Shown in pieces: positions 8,925 through 18,112 of a stretch of DNA of 64,000 nt (its first letter is position 1; each line of letters opens with the position of its first letter). The DNA lies in contig NZ_AYYZ01000030.1 in assembly GCF_001435375.1 (NCBI RefSeq), forward strand, positions 1 to 64,000. The letters run 5' to 3'. Position numbers and translations under genes: made by a program. Below the pieces are notes generated by a model, which worked only from the letters and a program-made list of their open reading frames with translations, had not been told where the DNA came from and searched no databases. This stretch comes from Ligilactobacillus araffinosus DSM 20653. GTDB lineage: Bacteria > Bacillota > Bacilli > Lactobacillales > Lactobacillaceae.

Positions 8925-9917
8925 ATGGAAGAAAAGCTGAGTATAATCATTCCGGTATATAACGACGAGAAATATTTAAAACGTTGTTTGGATTCGATTA
9001 TTAATTTAGATTATCAAAATTTAGAAATAATTTTAGTAGATGATGGTTCAACGGATGATTCGCTTGCTATTATGACGGATTATGCCGCCCAGGATAAGCG
9101 GGTCAAAGCAATCAGTCAGCAGAATCTAGGCGTTTCGGCTGCTCGAAATACTGGTTTGGTACAGGCGACAGGTGACTACATCATGTTTGTTGATGCGGAT
9201 GACTACGTTCTTTCACCGCTTAAGATCGTGTTGAATGATGAACAAACAGCGGATCTGAACGTTTTCGGATTTGAATCTGGTAAAGAACAAAAAGTGGTGC
9301 GTGCTAAGTACTATGATGCTAATGAATCCATGCATGCTAAGACGATGATGATGGAAAATCCAACCCAATATTTGACAGCATGGGGAAAGCTTTTTAAGCA
9401 TGCTTTGATCAAGAAATATAATCTGAGATTCAATACTAATCTGCGCGTTGCTGAAGATGGCAATTTTATGTTGCAATATTTGATGAAATGCGAAACGATT
9501 AAGCTTTCATTGCCGGTTGGTTACCATTATTCAAAGGATACGGAATCAGTAATGACAACCTTTGATCGGAAATCAGAGGATTACCTTGCTGCCTTAGAAG
9601 AATCTGAACGGAATTTGGAAGGGTGTCCGGCTGAAATTCAGAAAGCATTTAATATATACGTGATGATGCACTTTAACATTATCATGGTTCATGAGACATT
9701 TGCATCAGCTAATCCGGTTAAATACGGCTTGAAAATCAAGCAATTAAAACAGCTTTTAAATAAACCAATTTTTAAAGAGGCTTTGTCAGAAATTAAGACT
9801 AGTGAATGCCACGGATTACGGATGTTGCCAATTGCTTTGCTTAAAATGCACGCTTATCATTTAGCTTCTGTGCTATTTACCCTTAGAGCTAAGCAAAATG
9901 AAAGTCAAATGAAATAA
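8925..9917 (+). CDS. GT2-family glycosyltransferase
   Basis: A GT-A fold inverting glycosyltransferase. The N-terminal part shows SIIIPVYNDEKYLKRCLDSI, LVDDGSTDDS, GVSAARNTGL and the metal-binding D-x-D as FVDADDY. 330 aa. The ATG at 8925 follows TTGAGGA; a longer TTG start at 8913 would lie inside that site. Third gene of the DUF4422-priming transferase-GT2 operon, followed by a strong terminator, so it probably extends the primed lipid-linked sugar. Confidence 0.85.
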   Translation: MEEKLSIIIPVYNDEKYLKRCLDSIINLDYQNLEIILVDDGSTDDSLAIMTDYAAQDKRVKAISQQNLGVSAARNTGLVQATGDYIMFVDADDYVLSPLKIVLNDEQTADLNVFGFESGKEQKVVRAKYYDANESMHAKTMMMENPTQYLTAWGKLFKHALIKKYNLRFNTNLRVAEDGNFMLQYLMKCETIKLSLPVGYHYSKDTESVMTTFDRKSEDYLAALEESERNLEGCPAEIQKAFNIYVMMHFNIIMVHETFASANPVKYGLKIKQLKQLLNKPIFKEALSEIKTSECHGLRMLPIALLKMHAYHLASVLFTLRAKQNESQMK

Positions 9918-9922
9918 TCATT

Positions 9923-9948
9923 GAGTTGCGTATAGCAGCTCTTTTTTG
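9923..9948 (+). terminator. Terminator of the glycan operon
   Basis: GAGTTGC/GCAGCTC stem with a 5-nt loop and TTTTTT, 6 bp after the stop of the GT2 gene. Confidence 0.85.
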
Positions 9949-10050
9949 TTACAACAATTTTAATTTATTAATAAATAGTTAAGATTTTAACTAGAAATAA
10001 AGCGGTCCATCCCAAAGGTATAGAATGTTTAGTTGGAGGAGGTTTGTGTT

Positions 10051-11820
10051 ATGCAGAGTCATAATTTTATGCATAAGATTATAACAGTTTTAAGTGCATT
10101 TTTTTCATTATTTATAATTTTAGGAAATAGTACATATACTGTAAGTGCTAGTCAAGTAAGTGTTCAGGGATTAGGTGCTGCTGATGCGACGATTACCGAT
10201 GTAAAAACCGGGAAAGTTGAGGCTAACACTTCACAGTTAGATAAGTTTGGGGCTTATAACGTTTCTTACAATTGGAGTATCCAAGATGGAATCACTATTA
10301 ATAATGGGGATACAACTACATTTACAATTCCCAATAATGTTCAAGTAGCTCAGGATGAAACTTGCAATGTTTATGATCAAAATAAACAAATTGTTGGTAC
10401 AGCGACGATCAAGGCTGGATCACATACCGGAACAATTACTTTTAATAATATATTAGGAAATAAAACTGGACGCAAAGGAACTCTTCAAGTTGGTGTTACG
10501 GGAACTTATGTAAATAATAGTGGTAATAATAATACGCCTAATAGTGGACCTGGAACGGATCAAGGAAATACAAACGGGCAAGGATCTGGCACCGGGCAAG
10601 CACCAACCATTAATAAAGTCGGGTGGTATGATAAAAATAATAGTAAATTGGCATGGTGGCAGATCGTTGCTAATATGAATAATGTAGATCTTAAAAATCC
10701 GATAATTACTGATAATATGGGAGCTGGCATGCAATTAGTTCCGGGATCGTTAACCGTTAAAGAAGGAAATTATGTAAACGGAACATTTGAAGAAGAAAAA
10801 GATATAACAAGTCAATGTAGTATCACGACAAATGGTAGTGAAATCACTGTAAAACTTCCAGCTGGTACAACTGACCAGACAATTGCTGTTGAATATCAAA
10901 CCAAAATGATCAGTGATGAATCGAGTTATACTAACTCGGCTGTAATTTCGGCTGATAATGTAAGCCAAAAAATAAGCAATTCAGCTACATTACCAGGAAA
11001 TATCAAAGCAACAGCAACGTATTATCAAGGGCAAATTTCAGTAAAGAAAGTCGATGCTGAAACTGGTGAAGCATTGCCTAGCGCATCGTTTACGTTATTT
11101 GGTGATCACGATCAGGCGTTAAAAACAGAAAAAACCGATGCAAACGGAGTTGCAATATTTAATAATTTAGCTAACGGGACCTACTATGTGAAAGAGACTG
11201 GGGCACCAAGTGGGTATGCAATTGATTCAAGCTATCAAAAGGTGACCCTAGATTCAAGCGTTGAGTCAACTGCAATTACAGTTAAAGACCAAAAGTTACC
11301 AGTAAGTAGTTCAAGTTCATCAACTGTTTCATCATCAAGTAGCAGTAAGTCAAGCTCAAGCGGCAAGAGTTCATCAGCTGTTTCATCATCAAGTAGCAGT
11401 AAGTCAAGCTCAAGCAGCAAGAGTTCATCAGTTGTTTCATCATCAAGCAGCAAGAGCTTAATTATTAAGAACTCATCAGTATTAAGGGCTTCAGCAAATA
11501 GTCGCAATACTGAAAGTTTAATGTCAAATTCAACTAATAAGCTAAGCAAGAATAAGGTAAATCACAGTCAAGATGCAACTATAAATAATAGTACAAACCA
11601 AAGTAGTGTAGCAGTTATTGGAAATAACAAGGACAGCAACATTCAAGGCGGTCAAACAAGTCGACACAGTGAAGGGTCAGCTGTTCAAGGTAATAAGGGT
11701 AGCAACCGCAACGGTGAAGGCTTACCACAAACTGGTGAAGCAGCCGCAACCGCAACAATCGGTTTGGGAATTGTACTAATTGCAATTTCAGGAGTAGTTG
11801 TTTTTAACAAGAAAAACTAA
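10051..11820 (+). CDS. LPxTG-anchored adhesin with collagen-binding-type and Cna-B domains
   Basis: Surface protein of 589 aa. Order: signal peptide ending near residue 33; an Ig-like adhesin domain about 40-160; an Asn/Gly linker; a collagen-binding-like domain about 186-300 (starting GWYDKNNSKLAWWQIVAN); a Cna-B/SpaA-type domain about 335-415 with the expected isopeptide Lys (SVKKVD) and Glu (YYVKETGAPSGY); a Ser-rich stalk about 418-485; and a sorting signal LPQTG at 558-562 with hydrophobic tail and KKN. The start is the ATG at 10051, 8 bp after GGAGGAGG; an upstream TTG lies before that site. The likely role is adhesion to host or matrix. The Ser-rich stalk is a plausible acceptor for the nearby Gtf3-like enzymes, which is inference. 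Confidence 0.85.
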   Translation: MQSHNFMHKIITVLSAFFSLFIILGNSTYTVSASQVSVQGLGAADATITDVKTGKVEANTSQLDKFGAYNVSYNWSIQDGITINNGDTTTFTIPNNVQVAQDETCNVYDQNKQIVGTATIKAGSHTGTITFNNILGNKTGRKGTLQVGVTGTYVNNSGNNNTPNSGPGTDQGNTNGQGSGTGQAPTINKVGWYDKNNSKLAWWQIVANMNNVDLKNPIITDNMGAGMQLVPGSLTVKEGNYVNGTFEEEKDITSQCSITTNGSEITVKLPAGTTDQTIAVEYQTKMISDESSYTNSAVISADNVSQKISNSATLPGNIKATATYYQGQISVKKVDAETGEALPSASFTLFGDHDQALKTEKTDANGVAIFNNLANGTYYVKETGAPSGYAIDSSYQKVTLDSSVESTAITVKDQKLPVSSSSSSTVSSSSSSKSSSSGKSSSAVSSSSSSKSSSSSKSSSVVSSSSSKSLIIKNSSVLRASANSRNTESLMSNSTNKLSKNKVNHSQDATINNSTNQSSVAVIGNNKDSNIQGGQTSRHSEGSAVQGNKGSNRNGEGLPQTGEAAATATIGLGIVLIAISGVVVFNKKN

Positions 11821-11837
11821 TTTGTTGAGGTAAATAA

Positions 11838-11869
11838 AAAGTCTTAGAGATCGTGCTAAGACTTTTTTA
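11838..11869 (+). terminator. Terminator of the adhesin gene
   Basis: AAAGTCTTAG/CTAAGACTTT stem (11838-11847 with 11856-11865) followed by T residues. Confidence 0.85.
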
Positions 11870-12248
11870 TTATAAAAAATTAAATGTTTTAAAATGCTCT
11901 GAGCATTAAAGGTAAATTAATTATAAGGATAAGGGTAAAGTCAAAGTTTTTTATTAAGCGTTTATAACTGTAATAACGTTCTCTTATTATGACAATTAAT
12001 TTTATAAAAAACAATTCGGAAGTTTTACCGAATCATTTTTTATATCCAAAGCGGGGAAGACTCAATGGCGTTTAAGTGTGAGTTAAGTGATTGGATGTTT
12101 ATTGAAATTATAGTGATTATTTTAGTAAACAGCAGCATTTAAGAATTTAATAAAAATAAAGGGGCATAATTAGTATCAATTATATTGAAATAATATATAA
12201 ATAACTCAGAGTAAGGGCTTTTCAGAGGAGTGAAAGGCTAATTAAAAA
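11870..12248. other. Noncoding stretch with several small dyads
   Basis: Most of the 524-bp gap before the YfhO gene. It holds a perfect dyad AATGCTC-T-GAGCATT (11893-11907); a weak terminator-like hairpin ATTCGG/CCGAAT plus T run (12014-12040); a 25-codon reading frame at 12065-12142 preceded by GGGGAAG, with a hydrophobic C-terminal half; and a hairpin CTTTTCA/TGAAAGG (12218-12237) that presents GAGGAG in its loop. No convincing gene was recognised. A small RNA or leader is possible. Confidence 0.4.
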
Positions 12249-12277
12249 TTGGCAGGTATAACAGATTGTTTTATACT
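12249..12277 (+). promoter_or_regulatory. Sigma-A promoter of the first yfhO-like gene
   Basis: TTGGCA (12249-12254), 17-bp spacer, TATACT (12272-12277). It lies about 70 bp before the gene start. Confidence 0.7.
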
Positions 12278-12344
12278 TAAAACGTTATGTAAATCAGGTA
12301 AGGAATAAGAATCAAAATGAAATTAGTAGAAAAGAGGTATTTCG

Positions 12345-15002
12345 ATGAAAAAAATAAGTAAGGAAAAACGCGAAATGATTATTCGCCGAGCTTTGTACTT
12401 CGGATTACCTTTGATCATTATGGTGGTTATTTATGCAATATTGCATGTATATCCTTTTGGAAAGCTTTCATTATTAACGTATGACATGGGGGAACAATAC
12501 GTTGACTTTTTTGCGTTTTATAAGGATACATTGTTGCATCATCCAAGCCAATTATTGTATTCATTTACAAATGGAATTGGTGGCGAAACATTAGGATTGT
12601 GGGCTTATTACTTATTGAGTCCATTTAACTTGATTCTATTATTCTTCCCGAAGAGCATGTTGCCGGTTGGAATAATGATAATGACGCTGATCAAATACGG
12701 TTGTGCCGGCTTAGCGCTTGGTTATTGCTTAGAAAAGATGCACTGGACAGATCAAAAATGGATTCCGGCCGCAACAGTTTGTTATGCCTTAATGGGCTGG
12801 ATCCTTGCCAATGAATTTAATATCATGTGGCTTGACGTTTTAGTTCTTCTGCCGTTTATCCTATACGGAATTGAAAAGATTTTTGATGAAGATCGGTCAT
12901 TTTACTATACGGTTTTTCTGGCACTAACGCTGTTTATTAACTTCTATATGGGATACATGGTCTGCATTTTTGTAGTTCTGTATTTCATTTGGACAGCCGT
13001 TCGCAAATGGCAAAACTGGAAAACGTTCGGTAAGAAAGCAGCCCGTTTTAGTATCAGTTCGCTTTTAGCGGCGGGTTCTGTTGCCTTTCTACTGTTGCCA
13101 ACATATTTTGATATTACGAAGAGTAAAGGGGTTTATACCCAACAAACGATTCAATCAGTGATTGAATACCAACCATGGAAGATGCTCAGCAAGTTCATGA
13201 TTGGAACGATCAATGATAACCAAATTCAAAATGGGTTTCCAAATTTATTTGTTGGTGCTTTGATTATCGGCGGTTTTATTTTGTACTTTTTAGCAAAGAA
13301 GATTCCGTGGAGAGAAAAAATCACGGCTGGGTTAGTTTGTGTCTTCATGTTCTTTGCAATGTGTTGGCAACCGCTTGATCTAGTATGGCATGCTTTCCAA
13401 TATCCGGTATTTTACCCGTACCGTTTTAGTTATTTAGTAAGTACATGGATGATTTTGCTTGCTTTGCGAGGATTGGCAAAGCTTGGAAAGCCGAAAATTT
13501 ATCAGCTAGTAATTACGTTTATCATTCCGGTAATTTGCTGGATCGTTATCTTTATTAACCGGAAGAAGTTCAACTTTTTAACGGTTCCAAATGCGATTGC
13601 AACTTTGATTTTCTGGATCATAATTTTTGGAATTATGACCTGGATGTTAATGGGCTGGAACAAGCAAATTAAGAAGTTTAATCTGCAGATGTTATCTTCA
13701 GGCTTAATGCTTGTTTTGATTGTGGCTGAATGCGGGATGAACGGGTATCAAACAATCAAGAATATCCCGGGCGCTAGCGAAGTTAGCTACACGAATTTTG
13801 TAGCTAACCTCGACTGTGACATTGCATGGATCAATAACCAGGATAACGGGCATACGTTTTACCGAATCGGCAAGACTTTCCAACGCAGTGAAAACGATTC
13901 GTTGAATGCGGGGTATCGCGGACTGTCAGGATTTACTTCAACGCAAAATGCAGCAGTCACAAGTTTCATGAACTCAATGGGTCAGCCGAACTACCTTGGA
14001 AAGGAAAACTACACGGAAGGAACGTTACTGACCGACTCGATCATGGGAGCTAAGTACTTCCTTGCACCAACTGACCAGTTTGGTAATTTAGCCAATAGTA
14101 ATGCAGTGATACCGGCAACTTCATACCGGCCGGATATTTCGTTCTATGGTCCGGTTAAACGAATCAATGGGGTAACGATTTATCAGAATCCGTTAGCATT
14201 ATCGGTCGGGTTTGCGGCAACAAAGGATGTTTTGTCATCGAAGAATAACTTCCCATCAAGTGATTTTACAGCGGATAATCAAAGTTATCTGTTGAATACG
14301 ATTGCAGGAACACACCGGCAATACTTTGATAAGGTTGGCTATCATACTAAGATGACTAACTGTACATTAGATGGTGGGGCCAATGGTAATTTGATTACCA
14401 CTGATCCGAATCAACCATCAACCTATGAAATTCAGCTAAAAAATGTCGGTGCTGAACCATACTATATTCAGTTAACGACTGGAATTGTTTGGAACTCGTC
14501 GATCACGATCAATGGAAATAATATGCCGGGAATGGGAAATGGCTCTCAACCAACGTTATTTAACGTTTCAGCCAACACTCCTGGACAAGACATCACGATC
14601 GATATCAATCCCAATAACGGCAAAACGATCGATTTAAACGATCTTGAGGTTTATAAATTTAACCTTTCAGCATTTGAAAAAACAATTTATTCTGTGATGA
14701 ACAATCAATGGAACTTAACCAATAATGGCCGGTTGCAATTACGAGGCGACATTGATATTCCGCATAGTAAAGATGTAATGATGACTACGATTCCATTTAA
14801 CAAGGGGTGGAGTGCAAAGGTTGATGGGCAAAAAGTTAAACCGCGGGAAGCCTTTGGAACGTTCTTAGCAATTCCGATGACTCCGGGACGGCACCACGTA
14901 GCCTTATCGTTCTGGCCACCGCTATTAACCCTTGGAATTATCGTAACTTTGATTACGTGGGCAATTTTAGTGCTATGCTGGCGGTATGAAAAGAAAAAAT
15001 AA
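12345..15002 (+). CDS. yfhO: YfhO-family membrane glycosyltransferase, copy 1
   Basis: 885 aa. YfhO proteins are GT-C-fold transferases that use undecaprenyl-phosphate-linked sugars outside the membrane; in Gram-positives they are linked to glycosylation of teichoic acids. Seen: a cytoplasmic basic N-terminus, first helix near 14-35, an extracellular loop with the conserved acidic motif LLTYDMGEQYVDFF (GT-C proteins have their catalytic acid here), about a dozen helices to around residue 475, a large extracytoplasmic domain and a last helix near the C-terminus. The ATG follows AGAGG. A paralogue of similar length is at 40747-43395, upstream of sortase A. The gene stands alone between two terminators. 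Confidence 0.85.
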   Translation: MKKISKEKREMIIRRALYFGLPLIIMVVIYAILHVYPFGKLSLLTYDMGEQYVDFFAFYKDTLLHHPSQLLYSFTNGIGGETLGLWAYYLLSPFNLILLFFPKSMLPVGIMIMTLIKYGCAGLALGYCLEKMHWTDQKWIPAATVCYALMGWILANEFNIMWLDVLVLLPFILYGIEKIFDEDRSFYYTVFLALTLFINFYMGYMVCIFVVLYFIWTAVRKWQNWKTFGKKAARFSISSLLAAGSVAFLLLPTYFDITKSKGVYTQQTIQSVIEYQPWKMLSKFMIGTINDNQIQNGFPNLFVGALIIGGFILYFLAKKIPWREKITAGLVCVFMFFAMCWQPLDLVWHAFQYPVFYPYRFSYLVSTWMILLALRGLAKLGKPKIYQLVITFIIPVICWIVIFINRKKFNFLTVPNAIATLIFWIIIFGIMTWMLMGWNKQIKKFNLQMLSSGLMLVLIVAECGMNGYQTIKNIPGASEVSYTNFVANLDCDIAWINNQDNGHTFYRIGKTFQRSENDSLNAGYRGLSGFTSTQNAAVTSFMNSMGQPNYLGKENYTEGTLLTDSIMGAKYFLAPTDQFGNLANSNAVIPATSYRPDISFYGPVKRINGVTIYQNPLALSVGFAATKDVLSSKNNFPSSDFTADNQSYLLNTIAGTHRQYFDKVGYHTKMTNCTLDGGANGNLITTDPNQPSTYEIQLKNVGAEPYYIQLTTGIVWNSSITINGNNMPGMGNGSQPTLFNVSANTPGQDITIDINPNNGKTIDLNDLEVYKFNLSAFEKTIYSVMNNQWNLTNNGRLQLRGDIDIPHSKDVMMTTIPFNKGWSAKVDGQKVKPREAFGTFLAIPMTPGRHHVALSFWPPLLTLGIIVTLITWAILVLCWRYEKKK

Positions 15003-15004
15003 AA

Positions 15005-15038
15005 GAAGCGCTGTGATTTGAATCACAGCGTTTCTTTT
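15005..15038. terminator. Bidirectional terminator
   Basis: CGCTGTGAT/ATCACAGCG stem with a 4-nt loop, flanked by AAAAGAAG and TTTCTTTTTA, between the convergent YfhO and Stealth genes. Confidence 0.9.
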
Positions 15039-16018
15039 TATTTTTCAAACGAAGATTTTTTATTAAATTTTTCATTTAAGATTGAGCGTAATAAATTGAT
15101 ATTTTGATCAAAATGATGAATATCGCGATCGTTCATACAAATCGAAAAATATTTTTCACTATTTATGGCTTTTTTTATGCCTTCGAATTGATCAATCTCA
15201 AAGTATTGATAGCGTTGTGGTGAAGATGGGAAAAAATTTCCAGTTACTAAATTATAATAACGGACGATCCATTCAGAAATATCGTGTTTTCCGCGTACAC
15301 GATGTGTGATGGTTTTATGACACTCAGTTGGAAAAACATTTTCAACAACGTTTTTAAATTCAGACTTTAGATATGGCTGTACACAATGTCGATTGTAAAA
15401 GCCAGTAAAATATCGGTAAAAGCAACTTCCCAATGAACGGACAATTTGAACCCCATAATGCGGGTTGAGATATTTATTCAATAATTGTTTAAGGACTTCT
15501 CGTTTATTAAACTTACGGTTAATAAGCATTACTGTGTTCATTAAAATATATGCAAAATCCTCGTGAGGTGAAATTGGCGATTCGATTAAAAAATCGCGTG
15601 GCTGACCACTAACGAAAAAATCTTCCGGTCTGGACGGACGGGTAAATAGCATATCATCTTCAATAACCATGAAGTGTTCGCTAAGACCAGGAATTTTATA
15701 GATATTCATTAAAATCGCATTTGAATTGAATGTTGGCAAAAATTGCTTTTCGATTATTTCATGATGATCGATAACTTGAACATGTGCATTATTTATATCT
15801 AGCCAATCAGGAGTCTGATTATCCGTAACAAGAAAAATTTGATTAATCCATGGAAGATATTGGTCAATGCTCCGAAATAGGTACTTTAAAGTCCCCCAAT
15901 CGCGGAACCGTTCACCATTAAAATCTTTAACTGAAAGATAGGGGGCTGCTTTTTGTTGCCATTGAGGATCTTCTCCGTTTACCCAAGGGATGACAAGATC
16001 AATTGGCCCGTTTTTCAC
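15038..16018 (-). CDS. Stealth-family sugar-phosphate transferase, copy 2
   Basis: Same family as 569-1585. CR1 begins near the N-terminus (DLVIPWVNGEDPQW). CR2 has RFRDWGTLKYLFRSIDQYLP, IFLVTDNQTPDWLD and EDDMLF, where the other copy has NDDMLF. Then come HYGVQIVRSLGSCFYRYFTGF, HCVQPYLKSEFKNV and HDISEWIVRYYNLV. The GTG at 16018 is preferred because AAAGG lies 8 bp upstream and the product then aligns with the other copy; an ATG at 16027 directly abuts that site. About 326 aa. Base composition is close to its neighbours, unlike the AT-rich first copy, so the two are not a recent local duplication. It is transcribed alone, convergent with the YfhO gene. Confidence 0.85.
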   Translation of the reverse strand: MKNGPIDLVIPWVNGEDPQWQQKAAPYLSVKDFNGERFRDWGTLKYLFRSIDQYLPWINQIFLVTDNQTPDWLDINNAHVQVIDHHEIIEKQFLPTFNSNAILMNIYKIPGLSEHFMVIEDDMLFTRPSRPEDFFVSGQPRDFLIESPISPHEDFAYILMNTVMLINRKFNKREVLKQLLNKYLNPHYGVQIVRSLGSCFYRYFTGFYNRHCVQPYLKSEFKNVVENVFPTECHKTITHRVRGKHDISEWIVRYYNLVTGNFFPSSPQRYQYFEIDQFEGIKKAINSEKYFSICMNDRDIHHFDQNINLLRSILNEKFNKKSSFEK

Positions 16019-16027
16019 ATAAATCAT

Positions 16028-16335
16028 CCTTTACCAAATAGTTAGTTACTCTGTACAATCCTTTTGTCCATTGTATGATACAAAATTCTAAGGCCAAAAT
16101 TCAAGAGTTTTCACATTTTTTTCTTATTATGTTAAAAAGAATTTTGTATTTAAAAAAATTAATTATTGAAATAACTTTAGTACTTAAAAAATTGCTGATT
16201 TATTTTTTTGTTCGCGAATTTATAAAAAATTAATATATTGATGCAGATTAATCAGTAATTTTCTAAAAAATATAAAAGAAAAATAATCGATTTTGAATGA
16301 TTTTATCAATTAAAAACGAACTATCGAAAATGGTA
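16028..16335. other. AT-rich divergent intergenic region
   Basis: About 300 bp between the Stealth and PhnD genes, very rich in A/T runs. I see no gene and no strong hairpin. It must hold the minus-strand promoter of the Stealth gene and perhaps upstream elements of the phn promoter. Confidence 0.5.
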
Positions 16336-16365
16336 TTGCTTTTATAATTTGTGTTCTACTATAAT
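16336..16365 (+). promoter_or_regulatory. Promoter of the phn operon
   Basis: TTGCTT (16336-16341), 18-bp spacer, TATAAT (16360-16365), about 34 bp before the PhnD start. Confidence 0.65.
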
Positions 16366-16398
16366 AAGACTGATGAATTTGAGAAAAGAGGGATTTTA

Positions 16399-17325
16399 AT
16401 GAAGAGGATCAAGAAAGTTTTACTTTCACTTCTTGTAATTTTAGGATTAGTAACATTAACCGCCGCTTCAAGCGTTCATGCGGATAGCGATTATACTCCC
16501 AAGCATTTAACAGTGGAATTTGTTCCATCGTCAAATGCGCAAAAAATGTCTGCCCGGGTTAAACCGCTTGCCAAGTTGTTGGAACAACAATTACATATTC
16601 CAGTAACGGTTACTGTGTCAACCAACTACAATACGATCGTTGAAGCGATGGGTTCAAAGAAAGTTGATGTCGGTTTCTTACCGCCGGATGCTTACGTTCA
16701 AGCTCACAAACAATATGGGGTTAAGGTTCTTTTACAAGCTCAACGTTTTGGTTATAAAGAGCCAGATGATCAACCAACGAATCAACTTGTAAATTACTAT
16801 CGTGCTCAAATCGTTGTTCGTAAAGGCAGTGGGATTAAAAATCTTAAGGATTTAAAGGGAAAGAAAATTGCAGTTCAAGACACAACTTCAAGTTCAGGAT
16901 GGGTATTCCCAGTTGCTTGCATGGAAGAACATGGAATCAACATTAATAAGGATCATATCCAAACGGTTCAAGTTAAAGGTTATGACCAAGCTGTAATGTC
17001 GGTTTATAATGGCAATACAGATGCTGCCTTCATTTTCCAAGGCGCTCGGAACCTTGTAAAGAAGGACGCACCTGACGTTATGAAAAAGGTAGTTTCGATT
17101 TACACAACGCCTAAAATTCCAAATGATACGATTTCTGTTCGTGGCGATATGAGTCCCGCATTCCAGAAGAAGTTGATTAAGGCCTTCCAAAACATTGCGA
17201 AGTCAAAGAAGGGACATGCAATCATTTCAAGTGTATATCAACATGAAGGATATGTACCTGCTAAGGACAGCGACTTTAATACTGTTCGAAAATACGATAA
17301 GATCGTTCAAAAAATCAATCAATAA
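16399..17325 (+). CDS. phnD: PhnD-type phosphate/phosphonate ABC transporter substrate-binding protein
   Basis: 308 aa. It begins with a signal peptide (KKVLLSLLVILGLVTLTA) ending in a type I site VHA before DSD. No Cys follows, so it lacks the lipobox expected for a Gram-positive binding protein. PhnD features: LTVEFVPSSNAQKM, GSKKVDVGFLPPDAYV, LKGKKIAVQDTTSSSGWVFP (anion-binding Thr/Ser-rich loop) and DAAFIFQGAR. The ATG at 16399 follows AGAGGGA; a longer upstream frame has no site. It heads phnD-phnC-phnE-phnE. The ligand may be phosphonate, phosphite or phosphate; no C-P lyase genes are present, and a nucleotidase-like gene follows. Confidence 0.85.
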   Translation: MKRIKKVLLSLLVILGLVTLTAASSVHADSDYTPKHLTVEFVPSSNAQKMSARVKPLAKLLEQQLHIPVTVTVSTNYNTIVEAMGSKKVDVGFLPPDAYVQAHKQYGVKVLLQAQRFGYKEPDDQPTNQLVNYYRAQIVVRKGSGIKNLKDLKGKKIAVQDTTSSSGWVFPVACMEEHGININKDHIQTVQVKGYDQAVMSVYNGNTDAAFIFQGARNLVKKDAPDVMKKVVSIYTTPKIPNDTISVRGDMSPAFQKKLIKAFQNIAKSKKGHAIISSVYQHEGYVPAKDSDFNTVRKYDKIVQKINQ

Positions 17326-17347
17326 TTGGAAAGGTTGAACATTTTTT

Positions 17348-18112
17348 ATGGAAGAACCGTTAATTGAGATTCGAAATGTCAGCAAGGTATATGATAGTGG
17401 GACTGTTGGCCTGAAAAACATTAATTTAACAATTCAAAAAGGTGAATTTGTGGTTGTTGTTGGGTTATCCGGGGCCGGTAAGAGTACACTATTGCGAACG
17501 ATTAATCGGATGCATGATGTCACAGATGGCGACATTTTGATTGAAGGGAAATCGATCATTCACTACAAGGGAAAAGAACTTCGAAAATTGCGGCGGAAAA
17601 TCGGAATGATTTTCCAAAACTTTAATTTAGTAAAACGTTCATCTGTTCAACGCAATGTTTTATCTGGAAGAGTGGGTTACTATTCAACCTTCAAGTCAGT
17701 GCTGGGCTTATTTTCAAAGGAAGATAAGCAAAAAGCAGTTGATGCCTTGAAACAGGTTAAAATGGCAGATAAAATTTATTCCCGAGCTGACGAACTTTCT
17801 GGCGGTCAACAACAACGGGTCGCCATTGCACGGGCATTAATGCAGGATCCGAAAATCATGTTAGCCGACGAACCGATTGCTTCGCTTGACCCGTTAACAA
17901 CAAAAGCCGTTATGGATGAGTTAAAGGAACTTAATCGGAAATTAGGAATAACAGTGATTGTTAACTTGCACTCGGTTCCGCTGGCAATGCAATATGCTGA
18001 TCGAATTATTGGTTTACGGGCTGGGGAATTGGTTTACGATAAATCAATTGCAGAAGTTCAAGAAACGGACTTTGATTCAATTTATGAAGGAGCGGCAAAG
18101 GAAAATGAATGA
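17348..18112 (+). CDS. phnC: PhnC-type ABC transporter ATP-binding protein
   Basis: 254 aa ABC ATPase of the phosphonate import family. Walker [10 protein letters not shown] at 39-47, Q-loop Gln90 (MIFQNFNLV), signature LSGGQQQ at 150-156, Walker B IMLADEP at 170-176, and an H-loop in VNLHSVPLA. It couples ATP hydrolysis to the two membrane subunits encoded next. It starts 22 bp after phnD and overlaps the first permease gene by 8 bp. Confidence 0.93.
   Translation: MEEPLIEIRNVSKVYDSGTVGLKNINLTIQKGEFVVVVGLSGAGKSTLLRTINRMHDVTDGDILIEGKSIIHYKGKELRKLRRKIGMIFQNFNLVKRSSVQRNVLSGRVGYYSTFKSVLGLFSKEDKQKAVDALKQVKMADKIYSRADELSGGQQQRVAIARALMQDPKIMLADEPIASLDPLTTKAVMDELKELNRKLGITVIVNLHSVPLAMQYADRIIGLRAGELVYDKSIAEVQETDFDSIYEGAAKENE

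Noticed and set aside
9213-9476. Minus-strand frame inside the GT2 gene
   Set aside because: Shadow frame with no start site or family features.
11235-11549. Minus-strand frame rich in Leu/Asp/Glu
   Set aside because: Mirror of the Ser-rich stalk of the adhesin; low-complexity shadow.
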